This document shows, one piece after another, positions 26,427 to 35,451 of a DNA stretch of 60,788 nt. The notes below the pieces were generated by a model. That model was not told the origin of the DNA. It was given only the letters and a program-made list of their open reading frames with translations, and made no database searches. The stretch covers positions 89,740 through 150,527 of the forward strand of contig JXCB02000044.1 in assembly GCA_000828075.3 (NCBI GenBank), written 5' to 3'. A program made the translations under genes and the position numbers. The stretch's first letter is position 1. The number at the start of each line of letters is the position of its first letter. This DNA is from Tolypothrix campylonemoides VB511288. Its GTDB lineage: Bacteria > Cyanobacteriota > Cyanobacteriia > Cyanobacteriales > Nostocaceae.

Positions 26427-27602
26427 ATGCCAAACTTAATAACTGATGCGGAGGTAAGAGCGGAAAACTTGCCGCAGCCCGAGTTTGATCATAACTTGAT
26501 GTATCACTGCTCTAGCTTTAGAGTAAATGGGAACGGAGGAGCGGAAACTTATCTAACTTCTCTGATTCAATCTCGGCAACCTGGTGTGAGTAACTTTGTT
26601 ATTAAATCTCTCAAAGAACTTGACCAGAGTCAATTTAAATTGCTGCACCTTCATAGCCCCGACTTACTATTGCAAATTAAAGGGGAATGTCCCACTGTCT
26701 TTACCGTTCACAATCACTCACTTTACTGTGCTAGTGGCACAAAATATTTACCAGGACAGGGCATTATTTGTGATCGTAATCTCTCTTATTTAGGATGTCT
26801 CTGGGGCAAACTTGTAGATGGCTGTGGCAGTCGCAAACCAGCAAGAGTGATAGAGGAATTACTAGGAACTAATAATCTTAGCAAGTTGACAAAAAATCTT
26901 AAAGCGACTTTTATTGCCAACAGTGATTACGTGAGGAATCAGTTGATTAAAAACGGCTTACCACCTCAACAAGCTGTTACGCTGCACTGTGGCATTTCCG
27001 TACCGCAAATGGTCACTGCACCTTTGAGTTTAGAAACACACAAGAGCCAGCGAATTTTATTTGTTGGGCGAATCGTTCCTGATAAAGGACTAGAATGGCT
27101 GCTCAAAACCTTGGTACACATAGATCCGCAAATTCAACTTGATATTGCAGGTGAGGGTTGGGATCAACCCCGATTGGAACAATTAGCTCACAAGCTAGGA
27201 ATAAACAACCGCATTACTTGGCATGGCTGGTGTAATAGCGAGAAATTAAATCAACTTTACGAACGGTGTTTTAGTGTTATCTTCCCCAGTATCTGGCCTG
27301 AACCAGCTGGTCTTGTCACTCTGGAAGCTTATACTCACTATCGACCTGTTATTGCTGCTGCAGTTGGAGGCATTCCAGAATATTTACGAGATGGGGAAAC
27401 AGGTATTCTTGTGCCAGCCAATGATATTAAGATGCTGGCTGAAGCGATTACTGATTTGTCTAGTAATTATGAAAAATGCCGACACATAGGCGAACAAGGT
27501 TATGCTTTGTTTCTGCAACAATTCACAATGGATATCCACGTCAAATATTTACAAAAAATTTATGAAAACACAATATCTAAATTTTCCTTTGAAAACATTT
27601 AG
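26427..27602 (+). CDS. Family 4 glycosyltransferase
   Basis: A 391-residue GT-B enzyme. The acceptor loop is N-G-N-G-G-A-E-T-Y-L near residue 35, and LHLHSPD and VFTVHNHSLYC lie in the N-domain. The C-domain has ILFVGRIVPDKGLEWLL, LDIAGEG and the complete E-x7-E in WPEPAGLVTLEAYTHY. FTVHNHSLYC with a nearby Cys-rich stretch (CASG, CDRNLSYLGCLWG, CGS) is typical of one GT4 subgroup. The ribosome site GGAGG is strong. It follows hepA, as alr2836 follows hepA in Anabaena (memory). Sugar specificity cannot be read. Confidence 0.87.
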   Translation: MPNLITDAEVRAENLPQPEFDHNLMYHCSSFRVNGNGGAETYLTSLIQSRQPGVSNFVIKSLKELDQSQFKLLHLHSPDLLLQIKGECPTVFTVHNHSLYCASGTKYLPGQGIICDRNLSYLGCLWGKLVDGCGSRKPARVIEELLGTNNLSKLTKNLKATFIANSDYVRNQLIKNGLPPQQAVTLHCGISVPQMVTAPLSLETHKSQRILFVGRIVPDKGLEWLLKTLVHIDPQIQLDIAGEGWDQPRLEQLAHKLGINNRITWHGWCNSEKLNQLYERCFSVIFPSIWPEPAGLVTLEAYTHYRPVIAAAVGGIPEYLRDGETGILVPANDIKMLAEAITDLSSNYEKCRHIGEQGYALFLQQFTMDIHVKYLQKIYENTISKFSFENI

Positions 27603-27694
27603 TTAGATAATATTATCAAGCCAATTAAGCTGTTTCTGTCTCCAACCATAGATAGGACACTATTTGTATTATAAAATTCAAGGTTTTTTTAAAT

Positions 27695-28696
27695 ATGTTA
27701 CACAGTAATAGCTCACAAGAGCCTTTAGTGAGCGTTATTATCCCAACTTATAATAGACCAGACTATCTCAAGCAAGCAATTACTAGTGCTGTTAAACAAA
27801 CTTATCGTAATATTGAAATTATTGTTTCAGATAATTGCAGTCCAGAAAGTCCGCAAGCACTGGTTGAATCTTTTGGTGATTCACGCATCCGATTTTTCAG
27901 ACAGGCAAAAAATGTCGGGATGTTTGCCAATCAGATGAACGCCTTCAAGATGGCGCAAGGCAAATACGTTGCCAGTCTCCATGATGATGATATGTGGAAC
28001 GAGGACTTCTTGGAAAAACTGGTTCCACCCTTGGAAGAAAATCCAAACGCCATTTTAGCTTTCTGTGACCAATATATTATAGATTCACAGGGCAAAATTG
28101 ATGGTTCTGGTACCGAGGAAAATTCACGAGCATACAAACGTACCAGCTTGAAGAAAGGAGTTCATCAACCTTTTTATGAACTTGCAGTCATACATAAGTC
28201 TGTACCAACCGCTGCAGCTTGTGTGATTCGCAAAGAGTTTGTTGACTGGGATAGTATTCCACAAGAAGTAGGTGGTATGTGGGATTTATATTTAGCATAC
28301 CTATGTTCCCGTTCCGGTCATGGAGCTTACTATCATCCAGAAAGATTGACACGGTATCGCGCCCATGAGCAAACAGATACAAATCTTGCTGGTGGTCGAG
28401 ATGTTCAGGCAAAAATCCGCAAAGGAAAAGCGGAAATGTTTTGCTACGAAAAGTTTATGTCAGATGAAACCCTTAAGACCTATAAGCCGTATTTCAAGCA
28501 GAAATGGTTAGAGGCTAATACAACTTTAGCTATAGGTTTACTGCGTTCTGAAGAAACAATTCAAGCTCAAGCACGTCCTTATCTTTGGCGGGCGCTTTGG
28601 GAACAAAAGTTTAATTTAAGAACTATAGCAGCATTGACTTTGAGTTTCACCCCACGACCGCTAGCCAATCAATTGCTAAAAGTATCAATGGAATAA
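27695..28696 (+). CDS. Family 2 glycosyltransferase
   Basis: A 333-residue GT2 enzyme. The N-terminus VSVIIPTYNRPDYLKQAI is followed by IIVSDNCSPES, and the metal-binding LHDDDMW lies at about 93-99. The central part WDLYLAYLCSRSG holds the ED-like acceptor-side region, and the C-terminus has a RARPYLWRALWEQKFN-like segment but no clear membrane helix. It probably adds a sugar to the lipid-linked unit in the cytoplasm. The start is ATG 27695, with no strong ribosome site. It lies between two GT4 genes in the same direction, with gaps of 92 and 71 bases. Confidence 0.87.
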   Translation: MLHSNSSQEPLVSVIIPTYNRPDYLKQAITSAVKQTYRNIEIIVSDNCSPESPQALVESFGDSRIRFFRQAKNVGMFANQMNAFKMAQGKYVASLHDDDMWNEDFLEKLVPPLEENPNAILAFCDQYIIDSQGKIDGSGTEENSRAYKRTSLKKGVHQPFYELAVIHKSVPTAAACVIRKEFVDWDSIPQEVGGMWDLYLAYLCSRSGHGAYYHPERLTRYRAHEQTDTNLAGGRDVQAKIRKGKAEMFCYEKFMSDETLKTYKPYFKQKWLEANTTLAIGLLRSEETIQAQARPYLWRALWEQKFNLRTIAALTLSFTPRPLANQLLKVSME

Positions 28697-28767
28697 TGGC
28701 GTAGAAAGCGCAACTTTGGAACATCATAACATTTAAGTGATAAATAAACTCAGAAGGAAGGTGGTGC

Positions 28768-29961
28768 GTGAAACTATGTATTGTTACCCACCAGGTAAAA
28801 AAGGGTGATGGACAGGGACGAGTGAATTATGAGGTTGCGAAAGAAGCAATTCGCCGAGGTCATGAGCTTACCTTATTGGCAAGTGAAATAGCACCAGAAT
28901 TGCAACAAAGTAACCAAGTGGACTGGGTTTCTATTTCAGTCAATAGCTTACCAAGCGAATTTTTTCGGAATTTCATATTTTCGCAAAAAAGTGCAGATTG
29001 GTTGCGGAAACATCGCTCCCAAGTTGATTTGGTCAAAGTTAACGGAGCAATTACAAAAGCAGCATCGGATGTCAATGCTGTACATTTTGTCCACAGTTCT
29101 TGGCTGCGATCGCCTGCACACATTTCCCGCATCCGCCGAGATTTCTACGGTTTTTACCAATGGCTGTATACAGCATTAAACGCTTTTTGGGAGAAACAAG
29201 CTTTCCAAAAAGCAAACATTGTGATAGCGGTCTCCCAAAAAGTCGCTCAAGAATTGGAAACTATTGGCGTACCCCGTTCGCGAATTCAAGTCATTGTTAA
29301 TGGAGTTGACTTAGAAGAGTTTTCTCCTGGTACAGTGAGTCGTCAAACACTAGGGTTACCTGAAAATGTAACTTTAGCGTTATTTGCAGGAGACATTCGC
29401 ACGCCCAGGAAAAATTTAGATACCGTACTGCGTGCTCTGGTAAAAGTGCCCAATTTACATCTTGCCGTTGTGGGAAGTACTGAAGGTAGTCCCTTCCCAC
29501 AGATGGCAGAAGCATTAAAATTAAATGAGCGAGTTCATTTTCTAGGATATCGACGTGATATACCCCAAATTATGCGCTCAGCCGATTTATTCGTGTTTCC
29601 CTCCCGTTACGAAGCTTGTACCCTAGTCCTATTAGAAGCCCTCGCTTCTGGACTTCCCGTCATTACCGCAACGGCAACAGGAGGTGCAGAATTGGTCACA
29701 CCAGAATGCGGCATTGTCCTGTCTGATTCGGACGATACCGATGCTTTAGCAGCGGCGCTGTTGTCTTTGGTTAATGACCGTAGTCTCATGAACCAGATGA
29801 GTAAAGCGGCTCGTGCCGTTGCTGAACAATATAGCTGGAATACTATGGCAAAAACCTATGTGGATCTGTTTGAGGAGTTAAGCAAGAATGAGGAACACCG
29901 TTCTCATACCGACTTATCGCCGTCCTCAAGACCTATCACGCTGCCTACAGGCGCTACTTGA
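28768..29961 (+). CDS. Family 4 glycosyltransferase (GTG start)
   Basis: A 397-residue GT-B enzyme. The N-terminus KLCIVTHQVKKGDGQGRVNYE matches a GT4 subgroup with a G-x-G-R-V-N-Y-E acceptor loop. HFVHSSWLR, VIAVSQKVAQEL and NGVDLEEF mark the domain junction. The donor domain has LFAGDIRTPRKNLDTVLRAL, VVGSTEG and E-x7-E in RYEACTLVLLEALASG. It starts at GTG with AAGGAAGG about 8 bases upstream. Its last 74 bases overlap the next gene in another frame, suggesting translational coupling. The overlap codes for a hydrophilic, Ser/Pro/Thr-rich tail that looks dispensable. Confidence 0.87.
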   Translation: MKLCIVTHQVKKGDGQGRVNYEVAKEAIRRGHELTLLASEIAPELQQSNQVDWVSISVNSLPSEFFRNFIFSQKSADWLRKHRSQVDLVKVNGAITKAASDVNAVHFVHSSWLRSPAHISRIRRDFYGFYQWLYTALNAFWEKQAFQKANIVIAVSQKVAQELETIGVPRSRIQVIVNGVDLEEFSPGTVSRQTLGLPENVTLALFAGDIRTPRKNLDTVLRALVKVPNLHLAVVGSTEGSPFPQMAEALKLNERVHFLGYRRDIPQIMRSADLFVFPSRYEACTLVLLEALASGLPVITATATGGAELVTPECGIVLSDSDDTDALAAALLSLVNDRSLMNQMSKAARAVAEQYSWNTMAKTYVDLFEELSKNEEHRSHTDLSPSSRPITLPTGAT

Positions 29962-30811
29962 GCAAACTAAACCACCTTTTCAGGTGATAGTGGTTGTACG
30001 GGATATAGACGCTGATACTTGGCAGTTTCTCGAAGGATTTCAAGAAAGCAAACTGCCACTGCATACTGTAAAAGTCACAGTTGGGGGGGTGGTTGCAGCT
30101 CTTAACGCTGGACTAGAAGCGGTTAAGGGAGATACAGTTTCAATTACTGATGATGATGCAGCACCCCGCCCTGATTGGTTAGAACGCATCAGTGCTCATT
30201 TCATGTCAGACACTCGCATCGGCGGAGTCGGCGGACGCGACTGGATACACCAAGGTGACAAGCTGTTAGATGACTCGCGCGAAGTCGTAGGTCAACTACA
30301 GTGGTTTGGGCGAGTGATTGGCGACCATCACTTGGGAGTAGGAGAACCCCGCGAAGTCGATGTCCTCAAGGGAGTCAACATGAGTTTTCGTACCAGCGCC
30401 ATCGGCGGATTGCGCTTTGATCAGCGGATGCGAGGTACGGGAGCACAGGTACACTTTGAAATGGCATTTACCCTCGCTTTAAAGCGGGCGGGTTGGAAAA
30501 TGATTTACGACCCGACCGTAGCTGTAGACCATTATCCAGCACAGCGTTTTGATGAAGACCAGCGTAATAGTTTTAATGAAATCGCTTGGATAAATTTAGT
30601 TCATAATGAAACGCTTGTGTTACTTGAGCATCTGCCACCTATAAGGCGTGTATTTTTTTTACTTTGGGCTATATTAGTTGGCACACGGGATAGTTTGGGG
30701 TTTGTACAATGGCTTAGGCTTTTGCCACGCGAAGGCAAGCTTGCAGGGCAAAAGTGGTTAGCTTCCATCCGTGGGCGTTGGCAGGGATGGCAGGCATATG
30801 TTAATCCTTGA
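29888..30811 (+). CDS. Family 2 glycosyltransferase, overlapping the preceding gene by 74 bases
   Basis: A 307-residue GT2 enzyme. It opens with RNTVLIPTYRRPQDLSRCL, has VTVGGVVAALNAGLEAV and then the DxD region ITDDDAAPRPDWLE (about 91-104). VDVLKGVNMSFR and a later FEMAFTLALKRAG are typical of rhamnosyl- or galactofuranosyl-type GT2s. A C-terminal hydrophobic stretch (VFFLLWAILVG) may contact the membrane. No start downstream of 29888 keeps the IPTYRRP strand intact, so the overlap appears real. It corresponds to the last GT before the polymerase gene in the Anabaena island (alr2840, memory). Confidence 0.87.
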   Translation: MRNTVLIPTYRRPQDLSRCLQALLEQTKPPFQVIVVVRDIDADTWQFLEGFQESKLPLHTVKVTVGGVVAALNAGLEAVKGDTVSITDDDAAPRPDWLERISAHFMSDTRIGGVGGRDWIHQGDKLLDDSREVVGQLQWFGRVIGDHHLGVGEPREVDVLKGVNMSFRTSAIGGLRFDQRMRGTGAQVHFEMAFTLALKRAGWKMIYDPTVAVDHYPAQRFDEDQRNSFNEIAWINLVHNETLVLLEHLPPIRRVFFLLWAILVGTRDSLGFVQWLRLLPREGKLAGQKWLASIRGRWQGWQAYVNP

Positions 30812-31115
30812 ATCGGATTGATAATGGGATTAATACAGTAGTCTGCTAAAAAGCTAATTGTGACGAGTGGGCAGGGTTGGAGAATTCAAAATTCAAAATT
30901 CAAAATTCAAAAAGATAATTTTGATTTTTAAATTTTCTACAGGGTGTAGTGTTTCCCTACAGCCTACACTCTGAAGAAACACCTTACCACGCTCCTTGGG
31001 GAAAACCCCCGTCGTTACACTCACCCCAGCGGAACTCGGGGGAAACCCCCAAGGGCGCAGTGGCTCCCCTAGACCCTAATCCTTACCCGTTAGTAAACTA
31101 AAAAATAGAATTGGC
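30812..31115. other. Gap before the polymerase gene, with heptamer repeat
   Basis: 304 bases, no gene. It contains an STRR (30884-30911) and a region of imperfect repeats around GGGGAAAACCCCC and GGGGGAAACCCCC (about 30998-31055), which can form small hairpins. Confidence 0.55.
30884..30911. repeat. Short tandem repeat, four exact heptamers (STRR type)
   Basis: Four consecutive copies of ATTCAAA. Such heptameric repeats are common between genes in heterocystous cyanobacteria. Confidence 0.85.
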
Positions 31116-32612
31116 ATGAGTTCCAGACAGATTCTTTATAATCCTATTGTCAAAGAAAAGTACTCACCAGATCAGCGATCGCTCCTAGGTTGGACAGTCA
31201 TCATCGCCTTTGTATTGCTGAATCTAGCTTGCTATTTTGCAAGTGCTAGTATGCTGCGCCTCATCTTCCCTGTAACATCTTTTATAGTAGCTATATTTTT
31301 ATACCTTAGGCATCCTGTTCTTTATTTAGGCTTTACCTGGTGGATATGGTTTCTATCAGCGTTTCTTACCCGTTTAGTTGACCTTCGTGCTGGTTGGGAC
31401 ATAACGCGTCAGATGCTGCTCGCACCATATTTAGTGACATTTGTTACTCTAGGAACTACCTTCAGATACCTTCCCAGCGCCTCTAGGCAAGGAGGCTTAC
31501 CTTTTGTTTTGGCTCTTATAGGGGTGTTTTATGGCTTGCTTGTGGGACTGATATACAACACACCTGTCCCCGTAGCACGCAGTCTTCTGGACTGGCTATC
31601 TCCTATCCTTTTTGGTTTTCATTTATTTATGTGCTGGCGGGATTATCCTACCTATCGTCAGAGCCTTCAACGCACATTCTTGTGGTGTGCATTAATTACA
31701 GGAGCTTACGGCGTTTTTCAATTCGTGGTAGCACCTGAGTGGGACAGAGTCTGGCTCATAGAATCAAAAATGAATACCAGTTCTGGAGATCCAGTACCCT
31801 TTGGTATGCGCGTATGGAGCACAATGCACTCAGTCGGTCCATTTGGAGCTGTGATGCAAGCTGCTTTGCTGTTATTGTTCACAGCTCCCCAAGGACCTTT
31901 AAATTTTCCCGCCTCAGCAGTAGGCTATTTGTCATTCTTACTCACCCAGGCACGTACTAACTGGGGGGGCTGGTTACTTGGGGTGGTTATGATTTTTGGT
32001 TCGGTCAAGGCACAAATTCAAATGCGCTTGATTACTATCATTTTAGCAATGGCATTGTGTGTAGTGCCATTAGCGACTATAGAGCCAATTTCCGATGTTG
32101 TTGCCACTCGATTGGAAAGTTTTTCCAATCTTGAAGAAGATGGCAGCTTCAAAGATAGATCTGGAAGCTATGACAGAAACCTGAGTATTGCCCTGTCTAA
32201 TGTTTTCGGCAATGGGTTTGGAAACACCTGGAAAGTCGATGAAAAAACTGGTCAAATAGTAGTATTTGTCATAGACAGCGGCATTTTAGATATATTCTTC
32301 ACGCTAGGCTGGGTTGGAGGTCTTCCTTACTTGGGTGGACTCATTCTCATGATTTTCACTGTATGCAAATATAATGAGGCTCGGTTCGATAGTTTTGTCA
32401 GTGCTGCCCGCGCCATTGGTATATCTTCCTGTTCTCAACTCATTATTGGTAGCGGAATGCTGAGTATAGCAGGCATGGTTCTTTGGGGATTTTTTGGTAT
32501 GGCTATGGCAGCACATAAGTACTATCAGCATCAAGAAATGAGTGCAGCGCAATATCAGATTCCACCTCAATATGAGCGTCCTGATCTGAGCACCCCTTCA
32601 GGAAAGGTATGA
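31116..32612 (+). CDS. O-antigen polymerase/ligase-like membrane protein (Wzy type)
   Basis: 498 residues with about 10-12 predicted membrane helices, starting with LLGWTVIIAFVLLNLACYF. A larger soluble loop with conserved-looking polar residues (about 205-240 and 330-380, containing R-S-G-S-Y-D-R-N) precedes the last helices. That pattern fits Wzy/WaaL proteins, which polymerise or ligate lipid-linked repeat units on the periplasmic side. The family has low sequence conservation, so the call rests on topology and on being the last gene of the polysaccharide island, where Anabaena has alr2841 (memory). The C-terminal tail is hydrophilic. The start ATG 31116 follows an AT-rich stretch. Confidence 0.75.
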   Translation: MSSRQILYNPIVKEKYSPDQRSLLGWTVIIAFVLLNLACYFASASMLRLIFPVTSFIVAIFLYLRHPVLYLGFTWWIWFLSAFLTRLVDLRAGWDITRQMLLAPYLVTFVTLGTTFRYLPSASRQGGLPFVLALIGVFYGLLVGLIYNTPVPVARSLLDWLSPILFGFHLFMCWRDYPTYRQSLQRTFLWCALITGAYGVFQFVVAPEWDRVWLIESKMNTSSGDPVPFGMRVWSTMHSVGPFGAVMQAALLLLFTAPQGPLNFPASAVGYLSFLLTQARTNWGGWLLGVVMIFGSVKAQIQMRLITIILAMALCVVPLATIEPISDVVATRLESFSNLEEDGSFKDRSGSYDRNLSIALSNVFGNGFGNTWKVDEKTGQIVVFVIDSGILDIFFTLGWVGGLPYLGGLILMIFTVCKYNEARFDSFVSAARAIGISSCSQLIIGSGMLSIAGMVLWGFFGMAMAAHKYYQHQEMSAAQYQIPPQYERPDLSTPSGKV

Positions 32613-32734
32613 GGCATACTGCGGGGTGCATTATGACTAAGATGAAAGGTCGCAGTAACTTTTTTCATGGAGAGATAAAAACCTATGCTTGTTAAATCCC
32701 CTCATAAGCTAATACGGGGAATTCTTTGACTCAG

Positions 32735-32840
32735 ATCTTGCACTTTTTTTGGGTGTGCCTAGCGAGAGCGATGCCTAAAAACTCAAATTTGACGTTGGTA
32801 GACAAGGCACACCTGAAGGTGATTGCAACGAGTGCAAGAT
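32735..32840. repeat. MITE-like nested inverted repeat
   Basis: Outer arms ATCTTGCACT (32735-32744) and AGTGCAAGAT (32831-32840), and inner arms GGTGTGCCT (32752-32760) and AGGCACACC (32805-32813), are exact complements. The 106-base unit lies between the polymerase and the next glycosyltransferase and codes for nothing. Confidence 0.6.
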
Positions 32841-32900
32841 ATCAGTTGAGCTAACCTTTTGGCAAATACATTCGTATACAAACAAATAAGGAGGTAACAC

Positions 32901-34022
32901 GTGAAAGTTGTTGTAATTATGCCGCTAGCTGAACTACGAGGCGGCGGTGAAATGATGCTTTGGGATTTGATGCAGCAGGGACGTAACGTAGGTGTCGAGT
33001 GGTTGGTAATATTTTTGGAACATGGTCCGATGGTAGAACAGGTAAGAGCGCTCGGTATTGACACGCGAGTTGTTGAAAGCGGTCGCCTGCGCGAAGTTCA
33101 CCGTTTCATCGCTGCTGTTTTCAGGATAGCTTTCATCGCCCGACGCGAACGTGCAGATATGATTGTCAACTGGATGTGGATCACCCATATCTGTGGAGGA
33201 CTCGCAGCGATGCTTGCGGGCTTGCCTTCTGTATGGTATCAACTAGAAGTGCCTTATGACCAGCCTTGGTTGGTGCGGCTTGCTACTTTAGTGCCAGCCC
33301 GTGCCATTGTGACGCTCTCGAAAGATGGCAAGGAGGCACAGGCACGAATTTGGCCCCACAGACCAACACCCTTGGTCTACCCTGGCGTATCACTAGACCG
33401 TTTCAATGGCTCTATTCTACCTTCTCCTGCTGAAGCCCGGCGCAAGCTAGGTTTGCCATTACACGGACCTTTAATTGGAATTGTTGGACGATTGCAGCGC
33501 TGGAAGGGAATCCACGTTCTTGTAGAGGCAATGCCCAAAGTTTTGCAGAGCTATCCCGATGCCCATTGTTTGGTAGTCGGGGGTAGGCATAATTTGGAAC
33601 CGGATTATGAAGACTTTTTAAAAGAGAAAATAGCAGCTTTGGGACTTCAGGATAAGGTCATCTTAGCTGGACTACAGAGTAATGTCCCAGAGTGGGTGCA
33701 GGCAATGGACATATTTGTTCATGCCTCGGATAAGGAGCCGTTTGGTATTGTGATTATCGAGGCGATGGCATTAGGCAAACCTGTAATTGCTGGCAATGCT
33801 GGGGGACCGACAGAGATCATCACCGACAGCGTAAACGGACTGCTCACGCCCTATGGCGATGAAAACGCACTGGCAGATGCGATTCTGTGCTACCTTAACG
33901 ACCAAGAATTTGCCCGCAATGCTGCACTAGCCGCACAGCAACGCGCCCTTGATTTCTCCACACAGCGTTACGCTCAAAACTTTATTAACGCACTTCGCTC
34001 TGCGGTGCCAAGTGTTTCTTAG
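32901..34022 (+). CDS. Family 4 glycosyltransferase (GTG start)
   Basis: A 373-residue GT-B enzyme. The acceptor loop is ELRGGGEMMLWDLM near residue 10. The donor domain has IGIVGRLQRWKGIHVLVEAM, LVVGG and E-x7-E in DKEPFGIVIIEAMALG. A perfect ribosome site AAGGAGG (32888-32894) lies 6 bases before GTG 32901. It is the last plus-strand gene before a minus-strand block, and its 3' end overlaps the convergent GT4 gene tail-to-tail by 38 bases. It may belong to the HEP-like island or begin a second glycan locus. Confidence 0.87.
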   Translation: MKVVVIMPLAELRGGGEMMLWDLMQQGRNVGVEWLVIFLEHGPMVEQVRALGIDTRVVESGRLREVHRFIAAVFRIAFIARRERADMIVNWMWITHICGGLAAMLAGLPSVWYQLEVPYDQPWLVRLATLVPARAIVTLSKDGKEAQARIWPHRPTPLVYPGVSLDRFNGSILPSPAEARRKLGLPLHGPLIGIVGRLQRWKGIHVLVEAMPKVLQSYPDAHCLVVGGRHNLEPDYEDFLKEKIAALGLQDKVILAGLQSNVPEWVQAMDIFVHASDKEPFGIVIIEAMALGKPVIAGNAGGPTEIITDSVNGLLTPYGDENALADAILCYLNDQEFARNAALAAQQRALDFSTQRYAQNFINALRSAVPSVS

Positions 34023-35091
34023 GTTCAGGGCAGTTGGCAGTCAATTCTCGATACACCAAGAGGGTTTGCTCATAGACACGCACAACACTCAATCGCTCTA
34101 AGTTTTGTTTTGTTAGGTTCTTCCAGTGGTGCATCAAACCGGGGCTACTTAGCAATTGTCTAAGAGCCTCGGCTAAGGCTTGGCTATTTGCCGGGGGTAC
34201 CAAGATACCCGCCTGTCCACGATCTAAAGCTTCTGGTATGCCATCGACATTGCAAGCTATAATCGCGCAGCCAGCTTCACGGGCTTCTGGAATCACAAGC
34301 GGAGAAGGGTCACGGTGTGAAGCCAGCACAAATATGTCACATCCCAGCATATAAGATTGTGGCTCTTTTTGGAAACCCGCAAAATGAATCCTCTCAGCAA
34401 AGGGAGTACTTTGCGCCTGCTGTTCAAACAAAGTCCTGTCAGGACCGTCTCCCACTAAGTAGAGATGCGCGTCCGGAAAATTACCAGCAATTTCAGCGAA
34501 AGCATCGATTAACTCGTCAATACCTTTGCGCCTGTACATCCCTGCTACAGTAACAATTGCCGGTCTTTGCAGTTCCATCGCTACGTACTCTTGAAGGTTT
34601 CGCATACGAAGGCTGCCTACAGTCCCGTTAGATACCACCCTTAACTTGTTTTGCGCAATACCACGCCGTGCCATAGACTCAGCAACCGCATGGCTGACTG
34701 CTATAACGCGATCGCCTAAACCCATTAGCACTGCACTGCGCTGGAATTCGTTGTGTACTGTGGAAACGAGACCATATGTAGAGAAAGTCTTCCAAATCTT
34801 TGCCAGGACAATCCCAGTCATCATATGGGCATGGACGATGTCTGGTTGAAACTCTTCAATGATTTTCCAATAACGCCAAGCGGCTTTAATGATATTAATT
34901 GGTGTTCTTGTTTGATCCAATTTGAAGTGCTTTACATTGTATGTAGTAAGTAATGCCTCATATTGTCCACCAGCAGATGCTACGCTCACATTATGACCAT
35001 TTTTTGCTTGCAGACAAGCTAAATCCACGGCTACATTGACAATACCATTCCCAACTTCTTGGACGTGGTTCAAAATATGTAGAATTCGCAT
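33985..35091 (-). CDS. Family 4 glycosyltransferase, paralogue of the gene at 37554-38663
   Basis: A 368-residue GT-B enzyme. The N-terminus RILHILNHVQEVGNGIVNVA is followed by HAHMMTGIVLA and VSTVHNEFQRSAVLMGLGDRVI. The donor domain has TVAGMYRRKGIDELIDAF, LYLVGDGP and the active-site loop SHRDPSPLVIPEAREAG, where the first Glu of E-x7-E is Asp. The same change is seen in its paralogue. The two proteins are strikingly similar through the whole length and clearly arose by duplication. It starts at ATG 35091. The 3' end overlaps the convergent GT4 gene by 38 bases. Confidence 0.87.
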   Translation of the reverse strand: MRILHILNHVQEVGNGIVNVAVDLACLQAKNGHNVSVASAGGQYEALLTTYNVKHFKLDQTRTPINIIKAAWRYWKIIEEFQPDIVHAHMMTGIVLAKIWKTFSTYGLVSTVHNEFQRSAVLMGLGDRVIAVSHAVAESMARRGIAQNKLRVVSNGTVGSLRMRNLQEYVAMELQRPAIVTVAGMYRRKGIDELIDAFAEIAGNFPDAHLYLVGDGPDRTLFEQQAQSTPFAERIHFAGFQKEPQSYMLGCDIFVLASHRDPSPLVIPEAREAGCAIIACNVDGIPEALDRGQAGILVPPANSQALAEALRQLLSSPGLMHHWKNLTKQNLERLSVVRVYEQTLLVYRELTANCPEPKKHLAPQSEVR

Positions 35092-35245
35092 CTAGCTTTA
35101 ATTTTCTACTAATTGATATTATAGATAATAAATCCAAAAACAGTTCCAACAATCCGGATAGTTTTTGCCAATTTGGCAGAGGTATTTGCTCAGATAAGAG
35201 AATAAAATTTTACGAATTTATCCAAATTGTAAGAATTTAATTTGA

Positions 35246-35373
35246 CCTAGAACACCGATTCAGTATTCAGAATTGTGACGAAAAAACCGAGTTTCTTGTA
35301 GTTGAGCCAACGAAATTTCGTCTTCGCAGTAACAGAAACCAGGTTTTTGGGATTAGTGAATCGGTGTTCTAGG
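35246..35373. repeat. MITE-like element with 17-base perfect terminal inverted repeats
   Basis: CCTAGAACACCGATTCA (35246-35262) and TGAATCGGTGTTCTAGG (35357-35373) are exact reverse complements, 128 bases end to end. Inside, AAAAACCGAGTTTCT (about 35282-35296) and AGAAACCAGGTTTTT (about 35334-35347) form a partial second inverted pair, so the unit can fold into a long hairpin. CCGAGTTTCT-type repeats are common in cyanobacteria. Confidence 0.7.
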
Positions 35374-35423
35374 CAAATACAGACAAGCATTGATTTCTTG
35401 ATTGAATAAATTGCCCCAGCTAC

Positions 35424-35451
35424 AAAAAAACCTGTACAACCAGGCTTTTTT
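35424..35451 (-). terminator. Terminator-like hairpin after the beta-propeller gene
   Basis: On the minus strand, A-rich sequence is followed by CCTG, a six-base loop (GTTGTA), CAGG and seven T residues. It lies about 70 bases after the stop of the gene at 35518-36465 and could work in both directions. Confidence 0.65.
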
